Shown in pieces: positions 36,859-46,209 of a stretch of 64,000 nt of DNA. The translations under genes and the position numbers were made by a program. The stretch spans positions 1 to 64,000 of the forward strand of contig JAJZBU010000005.1 of assembly GCA_021851865.1 (NCBI GenBank), given 5' to 3'. A model generated the notes under the pieces. The model saw nothing but the letters and a program-made list of their open reading frames with translations. It ran no database searches and had not been told where the DNA came from. The stretch is from Pseudomonadota bacterium. Lineage in GTDB: Bacteria > Pseudomonadota > Gammaproteobacteria > Pseudomonadales > Moraxellaceae. Every line of letters begins with the position of its first letter. Within the stretch, counting starts at the first letter, position 1.

Positions 36859-37357
36859 GCGGCGCTCCAGAGGACTGAGCCGGGGCATCACCGAGGGCGA
36901 TGTCGGGGAACAGGGCCATATGGATGTCCTGTCCGCCGATATCCTCGACCTGATAGCGCACGGCATCCATGGTATGGATGAGATCGTTGTAAGGCGTCGT
37001 CGCCTGCATGAGCAGAGTCGCTTCGGTCAAGCCCGGATACTGCGCCTTGATCGTGCGCAGATAAGTGTTCAAGGCGGCGTAATCATGCTGCCCTTGACGA
37101 TCGGGAATGCTCTTTAGTGGACCGCTTTGACGATCGCTCACCAGCAGTTGATCATTCAGAATCATCACTTCGAGAATCAGAGGTTTGTGCGCTGGCGGCG
37201 AGGCCGAGGCGGAAGCGGCGGCGGGGAGATTGACCTTCAATACCGACACTTCTCGCACGACTGAGCTGATCAGGAGAAAAGAGAGCAGAACCACCATCAG
37301 ATTGATGAAGGTGGTCAGGTCGAGCTCAAATTCGGTTTCGCGGTGACGAATGCGCAT
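36848..37357 (-). CDS. ExbD-type subunit lacking the channel Asp
   Basis: A 169-residue ExbD-family protein whose helix region FELDLTTFINLMVVLLSFLL aligns with the ExbD pattern VTPFIDVMLVLL. The conserved Asp is replaced by Asn19. The following VLKVNLP matches the conserved post-helix segment and a periplasmic domain follows. Without the Asp it probably cannot relay protons itself and may be a structural partner of the other ExbD. It starts 12 bp after the ExbB gene. Confidence 0.9.
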   Translation of the reverse strand: MRIRHRETEFELDLTTFINLMVVLLSFLLISSVVREVSVLKVNLPAAASASASPPAHKPLILEVMILNDQLLVSDRQSGPLKSIPDRQGQHDYAALNTYLRTIKAQYPGLTEATLLMQATTPYNDLIHTMDAVRYQVEDIGGQDIHMALFPDIALGDAPAQSSGAPHVP

Positions 37358-37369
37358 GGTCGCAGGGTC

Positions 37370-38017
37370 TCATTCGCTCTTTTGCTGACTGAGCTGACGC
37401 AGGATATTCATGAACTTGACGTTCACCATCTCCAGGCTTTCGATGACCTCATTGGTCTTCGATTGCAGATAGGAGTAAAGCAGCATCAGGGGGATGGCCG
37501 AGATCAGGCCGAGGGCAGTGGTGTTCATCGCCACCGAGACCGATTTCGACAGCAGATCGGCCTTCTGCGCCGGGTCAGCGCTGGCCACGGCGGCGAAAGC
37601 GTCGATCAGACCCATGATCGTGCCGAGCAGGCCGAGCAGGGTGGAGATGTTGGCGATGGTCGAGATGTAGTTGGTGCGTTTCTCGATGCGCGGCATGGCT
37701 TCCATCAGGCCTTCTTCGAGAGCGAGCTCGACGTCTTCCGGGCGGCGCGCCGACAGGGCGCGGGTGATGCCCTGGTTGAGGATGCGCGCTATGGGCATGT
37801 CCGAATCGCGGACGCGTTCGAGTGCTGCTTTGAGTTGACCTTTGCCGAGCATCGGGTAGACCTCTTCCCAGAGCTGGCTGTTGTTGCGCGTCACCTGACG
37901 CAGGAAGAGCCAGCGTTCAAGGCAGATCGCCAGCCCCGAGACCATGGCGATGAGAATGGGATAGACCCAGATCTCGCCAGCCTGGATGAATTTGATCATG
38001 CTTTGAAACATACCCAT
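37370..38017 (-). CDS. ExbB/TolQ/MotA-family channel subunit
   Basis: A 215-residue inner-membrane protein with three helices: VYPILIAMVSGLAICLERWL, then YISTIANISTLLGLLGTIMG with the family motif, and AMNTTALGLISAIPLMLLYS. The large cytoplasmic loop lies between the first two. With the ExbD proteins it would form a proton-driven rotary motor. The Shine-Dalgarno GGGAG lies upstream of the start. It is preceded by a small secreted protein gene in the same operon. Confidence 0.95.
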   Translation of the reverse strand: MGMFQSMIKFIQAGEIWVYPILIAMVSGLAICLERWLFLRQVTRNNSQLWEEVYPMLGKGQLKAALERVRDSDMPIARILNQGITRALSARRPEDVELALEEGLMEAMPRIEKRTNYISTIANISTLLGLLGTIMGLIDAFAAVASADPAQKADLLSKSVSVAMNTTALGLISAIPLMLLYSYLQSKTNEVIESLEMVNVKFMNILRQLSQQKSE

Positions 38018-38056
38018 CGTTTTTTCTCCCGCTTAATGAAGGCCGTGGCGGCCGAT

Positions 38057-38386
38057 TTATTCTGAGGTGCCATCCAGGGCTTTATGAAACTCGAGTTCCC
38101 GTCGCAGAGTATCTGGATCGAGAGGATCGAGGGATTCTTGTAATACCGAGGCAGTGACAGCTTCCTTGCTCAGTTTGCTCTCGCTGAGGGTCTGCCAGGG
38201 TAGCACATTCGACACTTCCGGGGCTTCAAGATTGCCGACGATGGTGGTTTTACCGCCATTATTCTCGTTGTCAGCCGCAGCACCGGCCGCTTGGGCTGGA
38301 GCCGGCGCCGACGCCGGTGGCGTGCTATCGGCACCGGCGAACTGCGCGAGCAACACGAGCGATAGAAACATGATGCGTCGTATCAT
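38057..38386 (-). CDS. Small secreted Ala/Pro-rich protein
   Basis: A 109-residue protein with a signal peptide (MIRRIMFLSLVLLAQFAGA) and a low-complexity Pro/Ala stretch (TPPASAPAPAQAAGAAADNE). A short helical C-terminus contains SLDPLDPDTLRRELEFHKAL. I recognise no family. It overlaps the TPR lipoprotein gene upstream by 4 bp, so it is a translationally coupled member of the envelope operon. Confidence 0.8.
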   Translation of the reverse strand: MIRRIMFLSLVLLAQFAGADSTPPASAPAPAQAAGAAADNENNGGKTTIVGNLEAPEVSNVLPWQTLSESKLSKEAVTASVLQESLDPLDPDTLRRELEFHKALDGTSE

Positions 38387-39282
38387 GAGCTGGCTCCTTG
38401 CACCGGAGTAGTGGCGGCGCCGGCTGGCGTCGCTGTAGGTGTACTTTCTTTATAGCCGGTACGGCGCTTGAGGTCCACGATCCAGCGTGCTACCGCCGGA
38501 TCTGGCTGAATCTGCAGGGCCTGGTAACGCATGTAGTGGCGCAGGGCCAGGGGCAGATCCTGCAGATAGAGTTCAGCGAGTACGGCGTAGTTGAAGTGGG
38601 CGCGGGCATAGTTGTTATCGAGCTGCAGGGCGCGCTGATAGGCATGGCGCGCTTCCTCGAAATGTCCGAGATGACGCAAGGCGGTGCCGAGGGCGTCCCA
38701 GGCGTAGGGGTTGGCGTCATTGATCGAGATCGCCGTGTGCAGCACTTTCTGTGCTTCGTCATAGCGTTTCTGATGCAGATAGATCAGGCCCTCATTGACC
38801 CAGGGGCCGGAATAGAAGGGCTGATGGGCGGCGAGGTTCTCGAACCCCTGCAAGGCCTGTGGGTACTGGCCTTGTCGTGCCGCTTCGATGGCGCGGTCGT
38901 AGGCATCGCTGAAGGCTGGCGGTACCACGGGCTGAAGAGGGGCGCGTTGGGCGTCCTCGGCATGTGCCGCCTGGGTGAGCATGGCGGCGCGTTCGTTATC
39001 TCCGGCGTCGGGCTGCAAGGAGGCCATCAAGGCGGCGCTCGGTGGTACCACCGGCTCGTGCTGGCTCACGCTGGTGCCTTGCGCGAGCGTCGGTTGAGTC
39101 TTGCTGACGGCATGCGGCGCCTGCATGCGCGCACGCAGAGCATCCATCAGGAAGGGTGATTGCGGTGTGCCGGCAGCACCGGCAGAGGCGGCGGGCGCAC
39201 CAGTTTTTGCCGCCGGTGGCGCGCTGCTGCAAGCGGCCAGGGCCAGAGCCAGCAGGAGAAGAAGCGATCGAGTCGATGGCAT
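38383..39282 (-). CDS. TPR-repeat lipoprotein
   Basis: A 299-residue protein with a lipobox at Cys18 (MPSTRSLLLLLALALAAC). The mature part has a disordered linker followed by tetratricopeptide repeats from about 145 (YPQALQGFENLAAHQPFYSG, YDEAQKVLHTAISINDANPY, FEEARHAYQRALQLDNNYAR). TPR lipoproteins serve as periplasmic scaffolds; here it likely bridges the ExbB/D motor and other envelope parts. The ATG at 39282 has GAGG 8 bases upstream and is preferred over GTG at 39291. Confidence 0.9.
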   Translation of the reverse strand: MPSTRSLLLLLALALAACSSAPPAAKTGAPAASAGAAGTPQSPFLMDALRARMQAPHAVSKTQPTLAQGTSVSQHEPVVPPSAALMASLQPDAGDNERAAMLTQAAHAEDAQRAPLQPVVPPAFSDAYDRAIEAARQGQYPQALQGFENLAAHQPFYSGPWVNEGLIYLHQKRYDEAQKVLHTAISINDANPYAWDALGTALRHLGHFEEARHAYQRALQLDNNYARAHFNYAVLAELYLQDLPLALRHYMRYQALQIQPDPAVARWIVDLKRRTGYKESTPTATPAGAATTPVQGASS

Positions 39283-39292
39283 GGTGCGCACC

Positions 39293-42200
39293 TCAAAAAA
39301 CCGACGTCAGCACGGGTTCGAGCTGCTCGTGGCGGTCATAGCGACCCGGTGACAGTTTGGCCAGGGCGCTGAAGCTTTTCTGCACCCATGCGTCGTAGAT
39401 GTTTTGCTTCACCAGGTCGGTGTTGGCGACATAGAGGCTGATGGCTTTGTCATCGAAAGGATCAGCCTGTTCTTCGAGCAGGATGTTGTACTGTTCGAGT
39501 TCGAGGCTGCTCAGGTTGGCGGGGCGTTCACTGGCCATCAGGTCGCTCGCCAACTGGTGATAGATGGTGGCGATCTGGTAGTTGGCGGCCGAGGTGTATT
39601 CGGCGATGTTGTAGCTCAGTACCTGCTTGTAGTCATCCAGGGCTTTTTGCATGTGCGCCTTCTTGTCGGTCAGCGCAACATTGAGCGGCTGCTTGAGCGG
39701 GATGTTGACGAAAGCGTCGAAATCCGGTTGTGCCAGTTGGAAAGTGGCCATGGCGGCGAGATAACGCGTGCGCGCCGAGCGTTCCGCGCCGGCGTGCGCA
39801 TCGGTTTCGATGAGGTCGTGCAAGAGGCGGTCGCTCTGTGTCGCATCCAGCCTCTGCTGGTAATACTGCAGCAGGTGATATTGCACTTCGGCGACGTCGG
39901 CGACCGGGCTTTGGAAATGGCGCAGGAACTTCTCGTTCAGTTGTGCCGAACGATCGGCCTCATGGGCTTTGTCAGCGAGATTGGCGGCGTGCGCCAGAGC
40001 CTCACGCGCCAGAGCGGGATCGCTGTTCATCTGGCGGTTGGCGATGAGCTCGAACTGGACCGAGGCGGCCTGGTTATGACCCGTCTTCTCATAGGCTAGA
40101 CCAAGCTTTTCGGGCAGGGTCTGGTTGAGCGGATGGTTCGGGAATTGACGAGCGAAAGCTTCGAGGATGTCGATGGCGCGGGTGTACTGCTGCGTGTTGA
40201 GCAACAAGGTGGCGGCGTCGAACTCGGCGATGGGGTGGAGGCGCGAATTCGGTACGACTTCGCCGACGCGCATGAAGGCCTGCACGGCGCGCTCGACGTC
40301 ATGCTGGTCGCGCAGGTTCTCCGCCTGCTTGTAGATCGCCGCAGCCTGCCGTTCCTGATACATGGCACGATCGCTGTCGCTGAGCAACGGACTGTCGAAG
40401 GCGAGCACCCGGGCATAGTCGTGTTCGGCAGCCTGCGCCTGATCGAGGTCGAACTCGCCATTGGCGATCACTTCCCAAGCGGCGAGCATTTGTCGTGGTT
40501 GTGGCGGTGGTTGCAATTGCACGATCAAGCGCGCTGTCTTGACCGCTGCCGGCGTATCCTTGCGCGCCAGCTGTGCGTCGGTGACGTCGGCCAGGATGCT
40601 GGCAGCGTGCGGGTCGGCCGGGAAGGCTTGCGCGTAGTGCAAGGAGGCTTGCACCGAGCGTGCCCAGATGGCATCGCTGTCGGGCTGCCCCTTGTGCTCC
40701 TCGAGCAGGGCCTCATAACAGGTGAGCTCGAAGTGGGCGGCGTCGATGGCATGTGGATTGTTGTTATAGCCATAAGCGGTCTTGTCGAACTCCTTGATCG
40801 CCTCCTCATAGTGGCCGGCGGCGTAGAGCGCCTCTGCCATCAGTTCGCGGTTGTGCATGGCCTGGTCCGGCGCCGGGTCGGTCGCCAGGTATTGCTGATA
40901 CCAGCCGACGGCACTCAGGTAGAGCGCTGTCTGGTGCGTCTTTTGTGCCTCAGCGTGGTCATGCTGGGCGAGGTCAAGCATATGCTTGCGCAGGAGTGGC
41001 ATCAGCTTGTCGTGCTCGCTGATGGGGGCCTGTTGCCAGTAAGCGCTGCCGATGCCGTAGTGCTGGATGAAGGCCTCTTTGGCGGGCAGGATGAGATCGG
41101 GAAAACCGCCGTCTTCGTAAGCCTTGATCACGTTCGAACTGAAGGCGGGTGCATGCGAATCCATGGGATGGCTGTCGACGAAGGCCTGATAGGCGTCGGC
41201 AGCGTCCTGAAAGCGGTTATGGATGAGATACTCTTTGCCGAGGGCTTGGTAGATGTCGGCTTCATACGGTTTGCTGCCGTGTTCCTTGAACCAGGCGGTG
41301 GCCGAGCTCGGGCCGTCTTCCTGCATGAAGCACAGGCTGATCACCCGCTGGGTGTCGCTGAGCAGCTTGCCAAAGGTCTGCTGGCGAGGACCTCTGCTGC
41401 TGGCGATGTCGTGGCGCAGACCATCGTCGACCTGGAAAAAGGTGTCGAGCGCTCTGGCGTAGTCGGCGCTTTTAAAATAGGCCCAGCCCAATTTGTAACG
41501 CGCCTGCTGGCGGTAATGGCCGGCGCGGGGCGAGGCGATGACCTTTTCATAGGCGGTGATCGCTGACAGGTCATCGCCTAATTTGAAGTAGGCTTCGCCA
41601 CGGCGGAATTCGGCTTCGACATAGTAAGGACCGCTCGGATACTCGTGAACGAGGTGGCCCAAGGTGGCGATCGAGTCCTGGTTGCGCCCGGCGATGTCGT
41701 AGAGGCGGGCGAGTTTGTAATAAGTCTCTTGGCGCTCCTTTGGATTGCGCGAATTGGCCAGAACCTCCTCGTAGAGATGGATGGCCTGGTCGTAGTCGAC
41801 TTTCACCTTCTGTTTGTCGACATCGCCCGAGACCGAACTGGCAAGATCGAGGTAGGCTGCGGCCTTCTCCTTGGAGTTGGCGGTGGCCATGCCCTGCATG
41901 AAGTTGCTGTAGAGCATGGTGTCGATATTTTGATTGATCTTCTTGCGCTCAGCCGTCGTCGTCGCTGCCGCGCTGTTGGGCACGCTGTTGAGCTTGAGAT
42001 CGCGCGCTTCCGAGGCTTTCGCAGTGAGATCCGCCATGCGCTTGAGCGTGTCGACCTTGGATTGATCGTTCGGCATCTGCGCGGTGGCGTCCTTGTAGTT
42101 GCCAAGAGCGTCTTCGACGCTCGCCTGCTTGAGATCCTGGGCGTTGATGACGATGTCGCGGTTTTCCAGATCAGCCAGGGTTCCCTGCGCCTGATCATGA

Positions 42201-42310
42201 TGCGCCAGAGGCGCGATCTTCTGTTGCGAAGTGCTGGTGCAGGCGGCCAGCAATAGACCACTGATGGCCAAGGTCAAGGGGCGGAGGACGCATCGGGAGG
42301 CATGACTCAT
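39293..42310 (-). CDS. Large TPR-repeat lipoprotein
   Basis: A 1005-residue protein with a lipoprotein signal (LTLAISGLLLAAC) and TPR-like helical repeats over most of its length (DQAIHLYEEVLANSRNPKER, YYKLARLYDIAGRNQDSIAT, FRRGEAYFKLGDDLSAITAY, YKLGWAYFKSADYARALDTF). Size and repeat type fit the AglT/GltE-like TPR components that accompany ExbB/ExbD in Myxococcus gliding machinery, but the match is by architecture, not by alignment. It overlaps the next TPR gene by 4 bp. Confidence 0.88.
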   Translation of the reverse strand: MSHASRCVLRPLTLAISGLLLAACTSTSQQKIAPLAHHDQAQGTLADLENRDIVINAQDLKQASVEDALGNYKDATAQMPNDQSKVDTLKRMADLTAKASEARDLKLNSVPNSAAATTTAERKKINQNIDTMLYSNFMQGMATANSKEKAAAYLDLASSVSGDVDKQKVKVDYDQAIHLYEEVLANSRNPKERQETYYKLARLYDIAGRNQDSIATLGHLVHEYPSGPYYVEAEFRRGEAYFKLGDDLSAITAYEKVIASPRAGHYRQQARYKLGWAYFKSADYARALDTFFQVDDGLRHDIASSRGPRQQTFGKLLSDTQRVISLCFMQEDGPSSATAWFKEHGSKPYEADIYQALGKEYLIHNRFQDAADAYQAFVDSHPMDSHAPAFSSNVIKAYEDGGFPDLILPAKEAFIQHYGIGSAYWQQAPISEHDKLMPLLRKHMLDLAQHDHAEAQKTHQTALYLSAVGWYQQYLATDPAPDQAMHNRELMAEALYAAGHYEEAIKEFDKTAYGYNNNPHAIDAAHFELTCYEALLEEHKGQPDSDAIWARSVQASLHYAQAFPADPHAASILADVTDAQLARKDTPAAVKTARLIVQLQPPPQPRQMLAAWEVIANGEFDLDQAQAAEHDYARVLAFDSPLLSDSDRAMYQERQAAAIYKQAENLRDQHDVERAVQAFMRVGEVVPNSRLHPIAEFDAATLLLNTQQYTRAIDILEAFARQFPNHPLNQTLPEKLGLAYEKTGHNQAASVQFELIANRQMNSDPALAREALAHAANLADKAHEADRSAQLNEKFLRHFQSPVADVAEVQYHLLQYYQQRLDATQSDRLLHDLIETDAHAGAERSARTRYLAAMATFQLAQPDFDAFVNIPLKQPLNVALTDKKAHMQKALDDYKQVLSYNIAEYTSAANYQIATIYHQLASDLMASERPANLSSLELEQYNILLEEQADPFDDKAISLYVANTDLVKQNIYDAWVQKSFSALAKLSPGRYDRHEQLEPVLTSVF

Positions 42311-44268
42311 GGTTGCTGGCCTGCGCTGGAGGGTGTGTCGGTCGTCGTGGCCGAGGAGGCGCTGTCTTGCAGACGTGCACTCGCCAGCAAGGCCGAAGCC
42401 AGTTGATCTTTCAGCAAGGTTCTCTCTTTGCCGAGTGCCTGATCGGTCATGACCAGCAATTGCTGGGCGTCGCGTTGCCGGGCGGCGACGATGAGCTGAC
42501 GGGAGAGCGTCATGTGTGCCGCGATGTGCAAGAGCTTCTCCTGCGTATGGCTCTTCTCAAAAGCGTCGGAGTCGGCGAGCAGTTGGCGGATGCCGGCGAT
42601 ACGCGCATTGAGCACGCGCATCGATTGGCGCATCTCGGCGATGTCGATACGCGCCTGTTCGATGGCCAGAGGCGCATTGTGCGCGATATTCCACAGAACG
42701 ACGCCGCGTACACGCCGCAGACGTTCGCGCAGGTCGCGCGCCTGTGCGGTATCGGGCAGTTGGGCGATGCTGTTCTCAAGGCGTTGCAGACGGTGTAAAC
42801 GGCTGACGTCGGCGTAGGTGGCGCTGTCGGTGAAGGAGGATTGCTCGCCCAAGCTCTGAATGCGCTCCTGCAGGTCCTGGTATTGCTGTTGCAGGAGATC
42901 GTTGCGCTGGCTCAGGCGCTGCAGCATGAGATGCCATTCGTGTTGGTGCGCGGCGATGTGCTCGCGGTGGATGGTGGCGACCTCGCCTAGGGCCTGGATG
43001 GTCTGTTGCTGGCGATCCATTTCGTGCGACAGCTGACCCAGCTGCAGATAGTCCTGGTAACGCAGATCGAAGCTCGGCTGCGAGAAAAGTTTGTAGAGAA
43101 AGACGGCGGCTGGGCCGGGGTGCGAAGAGACGGTATCGACGGTGGCAAAAGGATCGCGCGAGACGTCGCGGGCATTGACGTCGAGGCTCTCCAGCCAGCC
43201 CGGCTGATGACTTTGATAACTGATCGTTTCCAGGCGTACGAGTTCGGCGCGGAAGGTCTTGGCGGCCATCTCGTAACCGAAGAGGGCTTGTGGATAAGCC
43301 TTGAGCTCTTCGTAGGCGCGCGGCGCCAGCATCATCGCTTCGAGGACAGAAGGATCGGCGGGATTGCGCTTGAGGAGTTCCAGCCAGAAAGACAGCGCCT
43401 TCTTGTAGTCGCCTTCGGCGTAGTGGACATAGCCCATGGCGAGCAAGGCCGGGTTGCTGAAGGGGCCGTCGATGCGGACATTGAGCAGAGCCTGGCGCGC
43501 CGCCTGGGTGTGCTTCTGATTGAGTTCATCGTAAGCGATGGCCAGGGAGGCACGGTCCTTGATGGCGTCGACCTCTTCGTCACCCACCGGCATCTGCACG
43601 ACTTTTTCGAGTTCGCGTTGTCCTTGCGCGTGTTGTCCGGCGCGTAGATCGTCGACCCCGGCGTTGTAGTAGGCATAGGCGGAATAGTGCGTGTCGAGGG
43701 GGATGCGGTCGAGCATTTTGCTCGCCTGCTCGTATTGGCCTTTGTCGAAATAGATGTTCGACAGCAGAACGCGTCGTTCGACGTCCTGATCGCGGGTGAG
43801 GGCGTCGCGCGGCACCGAAAGGATCTTTTCGGCTTCATCGAGCTGGCCGCGGTGCATGTAGAGCTCGCCCTTGCTCAGCCAAGTCTGCTGCTTGATCGAG
43901 CTCAGAGTGTCTTGCTGGATGATACGTGAGTAGACGGCGTCAGCGTAGCGCGGCATGTCGATACGGCTATAGATGTTGCCGAGCAGCAGTTCGGTTTCGC
44001 CGGTATGGTCGTTGAAGTGGTTTTGAGCCTTGCCGGAGAGGATGCCGTTGATGGCGGCATAGTAGCGTCCGGAGTAGTAGTCAAACAGGATCGAGCCATA
44101 GAGGAACTGACGGATGTCGGCCTGATTGTCGGCCAGACTGGTGTCCTGGTCCGGGATGATGTCGTCGCCGCCGCCGAGCGCCTGGTCGGCCTGTGCAGGC
44201 CAAGGGGCGAAGGTGATGGCGAGCGTCAGGGCCAAGGTCGAAGGCAGAAACCGGACGGGTCGTTTCAT
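42307..44268 (-). CDS. Periplasmic TPR-repeat protein
   Basis: A 653-residue protein with a Sec signal ending AQA (TLALTLAITFAPWPAQA). TPR repeats span about 45-330 (YYAAINGILSGKAQNHFNDH, AEKILSVPRDALTRDQDVER, YEQASKMLDRIPLDTHYSAY) and a long coiled-coil region lies at about 420-620 (LQRLSQRNDLLQQQYQDLQE). A coiled coil of this length could span much of the periplasm. It lies upstream of the 1005-residue TPR lipoprotein with 4 bp overlap. Confidence 0.88.
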   Translation of the reverse strand: MKRPVRFLPSTLALTLAITFAPWPAQADQALGGGDDIIPDQDTSLADNQADIRQFLYGSILFDYYSGRYYAAINGILSGKAQNHFNDHTGETELLLGNIYSRIDMPRYADAVYSRIIQQDTLSSIKQQTWLSKGELYMHRGQLDEAEKILSVPRDALTRDQDVERRVLLSNIYFDKGQYEQASKMLDRIPLDTHYSAYAYYNAGVDDLRAGQHAQGQRELEKVVQMPVGDEEVDAIKDRASLAIAYDELNQKHTQAARQALLNVRIDGPFSNPALLAMGYVHYAEGDYKKALSFWLELLKRNPADPSVLEAMMLAPRAYEELKAYPQALFGYEMAAKTFRAELVRLETISYQSHQPGWLESLDVNARDVSRDPFATVDTVSSHPGPAAVFLYKLFSQPSFDLRYQDYLQLGQLSHEMDRQQQTIQALGEVATIHREHIAAHQHEWHLMLQRLSQRNDLLQQQYQDLQERIQSLGEQSSFTDSATYADVSRLHRLQRLENSIAQLPDTAQARDLRERLRRVRGVVLWNIAHNAPLAIEQARIDIAEMRQSMRVLNARIAGIRQLLADSDAFEKSHTQEKLLHIAAHMTLSRQLIVAARQRDAQQLLVMTDQALGKERTLLKDQLASALLASARLQDSASSATTTDTPSSAGQQP

Positions 44269-44317
44269 GGCATTCTTCTAATAATAGAGGCAGGGGAGTG
44301 CTGGCGGCATCCTCGTT

Positions 44318-44848
44318 TTATTGTTTGATGTCCCAATCGTGAAACTGGAACTCGGCCATGGATTTGTTGGCGTCGTCGGAAGCGTGCAACTCGATGTATT
44401 TGCGCGCGTCGCCCTTGACGAAGTCATAGGTCAGAACGCGCTGAAAGCTCTTGCCGTGCGGGTCATAGCCGGTGACGATGACCTTGAACTCATGCGAGCC
44501 GGTGCTGATGTTGCCGTTGAAGACGCGGTCCATGCCGCCTTTGGTGAGCGCGGCATACTCCTGCGCGGTATAAAAGTGGTAAGCGACGTTCTTGCCATCG
44601 AGGCTGACGTTGATATCGACCAAGCGCACGCTCGAGCCGACTTCGAGGGAGACATAAAGAGCTGACTGCGAACTCGGATAAAGCAGCTCATCTTCGAGCT
44701 GGCTCAGTTCGCTGTTCAGATTGAGGACGTTTTCCTTGAGTGTCTGCAAGTCGGTGGAGGCGGTGCTCGCGGCACTGTCCTCAGCCTTTGCCAGCGTTCC
44801 CCAGCTGATCGTCAGTACGATCAGCAACAGCTTCAATGCCGTCATCAT
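44318..44848 (-). CDS. Secreted beta-rich protein, first gene of the envelope operon
   Basis: A 176-residue protein with a signal peptide (ALKLLLIVLTISWGTLAKA), a short coiled coil (LQTLKENVLNLNSELSQLED) and a beta-rich region (ALYVSLEVGSSVRLVDINVS, STGSHEFKVIVTGYDPHGKS). I recognise no named family. The start is the ATG at 44848 after GGGATGGC; an upstream ATG at 44863 adds MDRDG. It begins the nine-gene minus-strand operon; a candidate TTGACT promoter lies near 44950 on that strand. Divergent from pdxB. Confidence 0.8.
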   Translation of the reverse strand: MMTALKLLLIVLTISWGTLAKAEDSAASTASTDLQTLKENVLNLNSELSQLEDELLYPSSQSALYVSLEVGSSVRLVDINVSLDGKNVAYHFYTAQEYAALTKGGMDRVFNGNISTGSHEFKVIVTGYDPHGKSFQRVLTYDFVKGDARKYIELHASDDANKSMAEFQFHDWDIKQ

Positions 44849-45007
44849 GCCATCCCGGTCCATTATGATTTGCGTTATTCTTGATCTGGGCTGCGTCCGA
44901 CGCAGGTCGGAGGCAGGCCCTCAATTAACGCATATCGTCTTGATCCAGTCAAAGCCCTAGCCGGAAGAGGGAGGCGTTGTCATTTTGTATTTTTGTAATT
45001 GTTCGCC

Positions 45008-46129
45008 ATGATCATCGTCGCCGATGAGAATATGCCGGGGCTCGAAGAAGCCCTTGGCGGAGGGCGTTTCATCCTGCGCCGCTGCCCCGGTCGGCAGATC
45101 GACGCCGATATGCTCGCCGACGCCGACGTTCTGCTGGTGCGTTCGGTGACGCGTGTCGACGCGGCGCTGCTGGCGCGTAACGGAGGGCGCCTGCGTTTTG
45201 TCGGGACGGCGACCATAGGGCGCGATCATCTCGATGAAGCGCTTTTGCACCAGCTGGGCGTGCAGGTGGCGTCGGCGCCAGGCTGCAATGCCCAGGCGGT
45301 GCTCGAATACGTCCTCGCCGCCGTCGGACTGTTGCAGACCGTGCATGCGGTCGATTGGCGGCGACAGACTTTGGGTATCGTGGGCTTGGGGCAGGTCGGG
45401 TGCCGCGTCGCCGAGATGGCGACGGCGCTGGGCTGCCGGGTGATCTACTGCGACCCGGCGGTCAACGATCAGCGCTGGCCGCGCCTGACTCTGCCCGACC
45501 TCTTGGCGCAGACGCAGGTGCTCAGTTTGCATGTGCCGCTGACGCGTAGCGGTGAGCATGCCACTTGGCGAATGATCGATGCTGCCGCGTTGGCGCGTCT
45601 GCCGCCCGGCGGCGTCCTGATTTCGACCTGTCGCGGTGGTGTCGTCGATGAATCGGCGCTGCGCGCCGCCCTCGCTTGCGGTCATCTGGCGCACGCCGTT
45701 CTCGACGTTTGGGAGGGCGAGCCGGTCATCGATCCGCGAACTCTGGCGCAAGCCAGCGTGGCGACGCCGCATGTCGCCGGTTACAGTCAGGAAGGCAAGT
45801 GGCGCGGCAGCTTGCAGGTCCTGCAGGCGCTCTTTCAGTCGCTTGGCGAAGCTTGCCCCCTGCAGATGCCGCTTTCGCCCTGTATCGATCTCGGCGAGGT
45901 GCAAGGCGCCGATGTCCTGCCGCGGGTCATGCTGCGCATCGTTCCTCTGTTGCGCGATGATGCGGCCTTGCGTCGCCTGGCGGCGGGTGACGGTGCCGGT
46001 TTCGACGCTTTGCGCCGCCATTATCCCTGGCGACATGAAGCCTCGGCCTATCGCCTGGATACATCGGATCACGAGGCGGCAACGATTTTGCGACAGCTCG
46101 GGATGCAGGTCGGTCCACCGCTCTCTTGA
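45008..46129 (+). CDS. pdxB: Erythronate-4-phosphate dehydrogenase
   Basis: Second step of DXP-independent pyridoxal phosphate synthesis. The 373-residue protein starts MIIVADENMPGLEEALGG. It has the NAD-binding loop TLGIVGLGQVGCRVAEMA, the catalytic region CRGGVVDESALRAAL, VLDVWEGEP and the His motif TPHVAGYSQEGKWRG, followed by the PdxB-specific C-terminal dimer domain. The ATG at 45008 is used; a codon at 44999 in the same frame lacks support. Confidence 0.96.
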   Translation: MIIVADENMPGLEEALGGGRFILRRCPGRQIDADMLADADVLLVRSVTRVDAALLARNGGRLRFVGTATIGRDHLDEALLHQLGVQVASAPGCNAQAVLEYVLAAVGLLQTVHAVDWRRQTLGIVGLGQVGCRVAEMATALGCRVIYCDPAVNDQRWPRLTLPDLLAQTQVLSLHVPLTRSGEHATWRMIDAAALARLPPGGVLISTCRGGVVDESALRAALACGHLAHAVLDVWEGEPVIDPRTLAQASVATPHVAGYSQEGKWRGSLQVLQALFQSLGEACPLQMPLSPCIDLGEVQGADVLPRVMLRIVPLLRDDAALRRLAAGDGAGFDALRRHYPWRHEASAYRLDTSDHEAATILRQLGMQVGPPLS

Positions 46130-46209
46130 TGAGTTCGGCAACAGGCGGGTAAACTGCACCAGCAGCTGCGCTTGCCGCACAATAAAGACAAAACGATAGG
46201 GAAGTTGGC

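Noticed and set aside
35300-38017. Siderophore TonB-ExbB-ExbD uptake system
   Set aside because: No TonB-dependent receptor, no Fur-box-like sequence noticed, and the operon is dominated by TPR proteins.
40133-41566. A 477-codon plus-strand open frame inside the large TPR gene
   Set aside because: It is antisense to a gene with a lipobox, TPR repeats and operon overlaps; its hydrophobic look is an artefact of the complementary codons.
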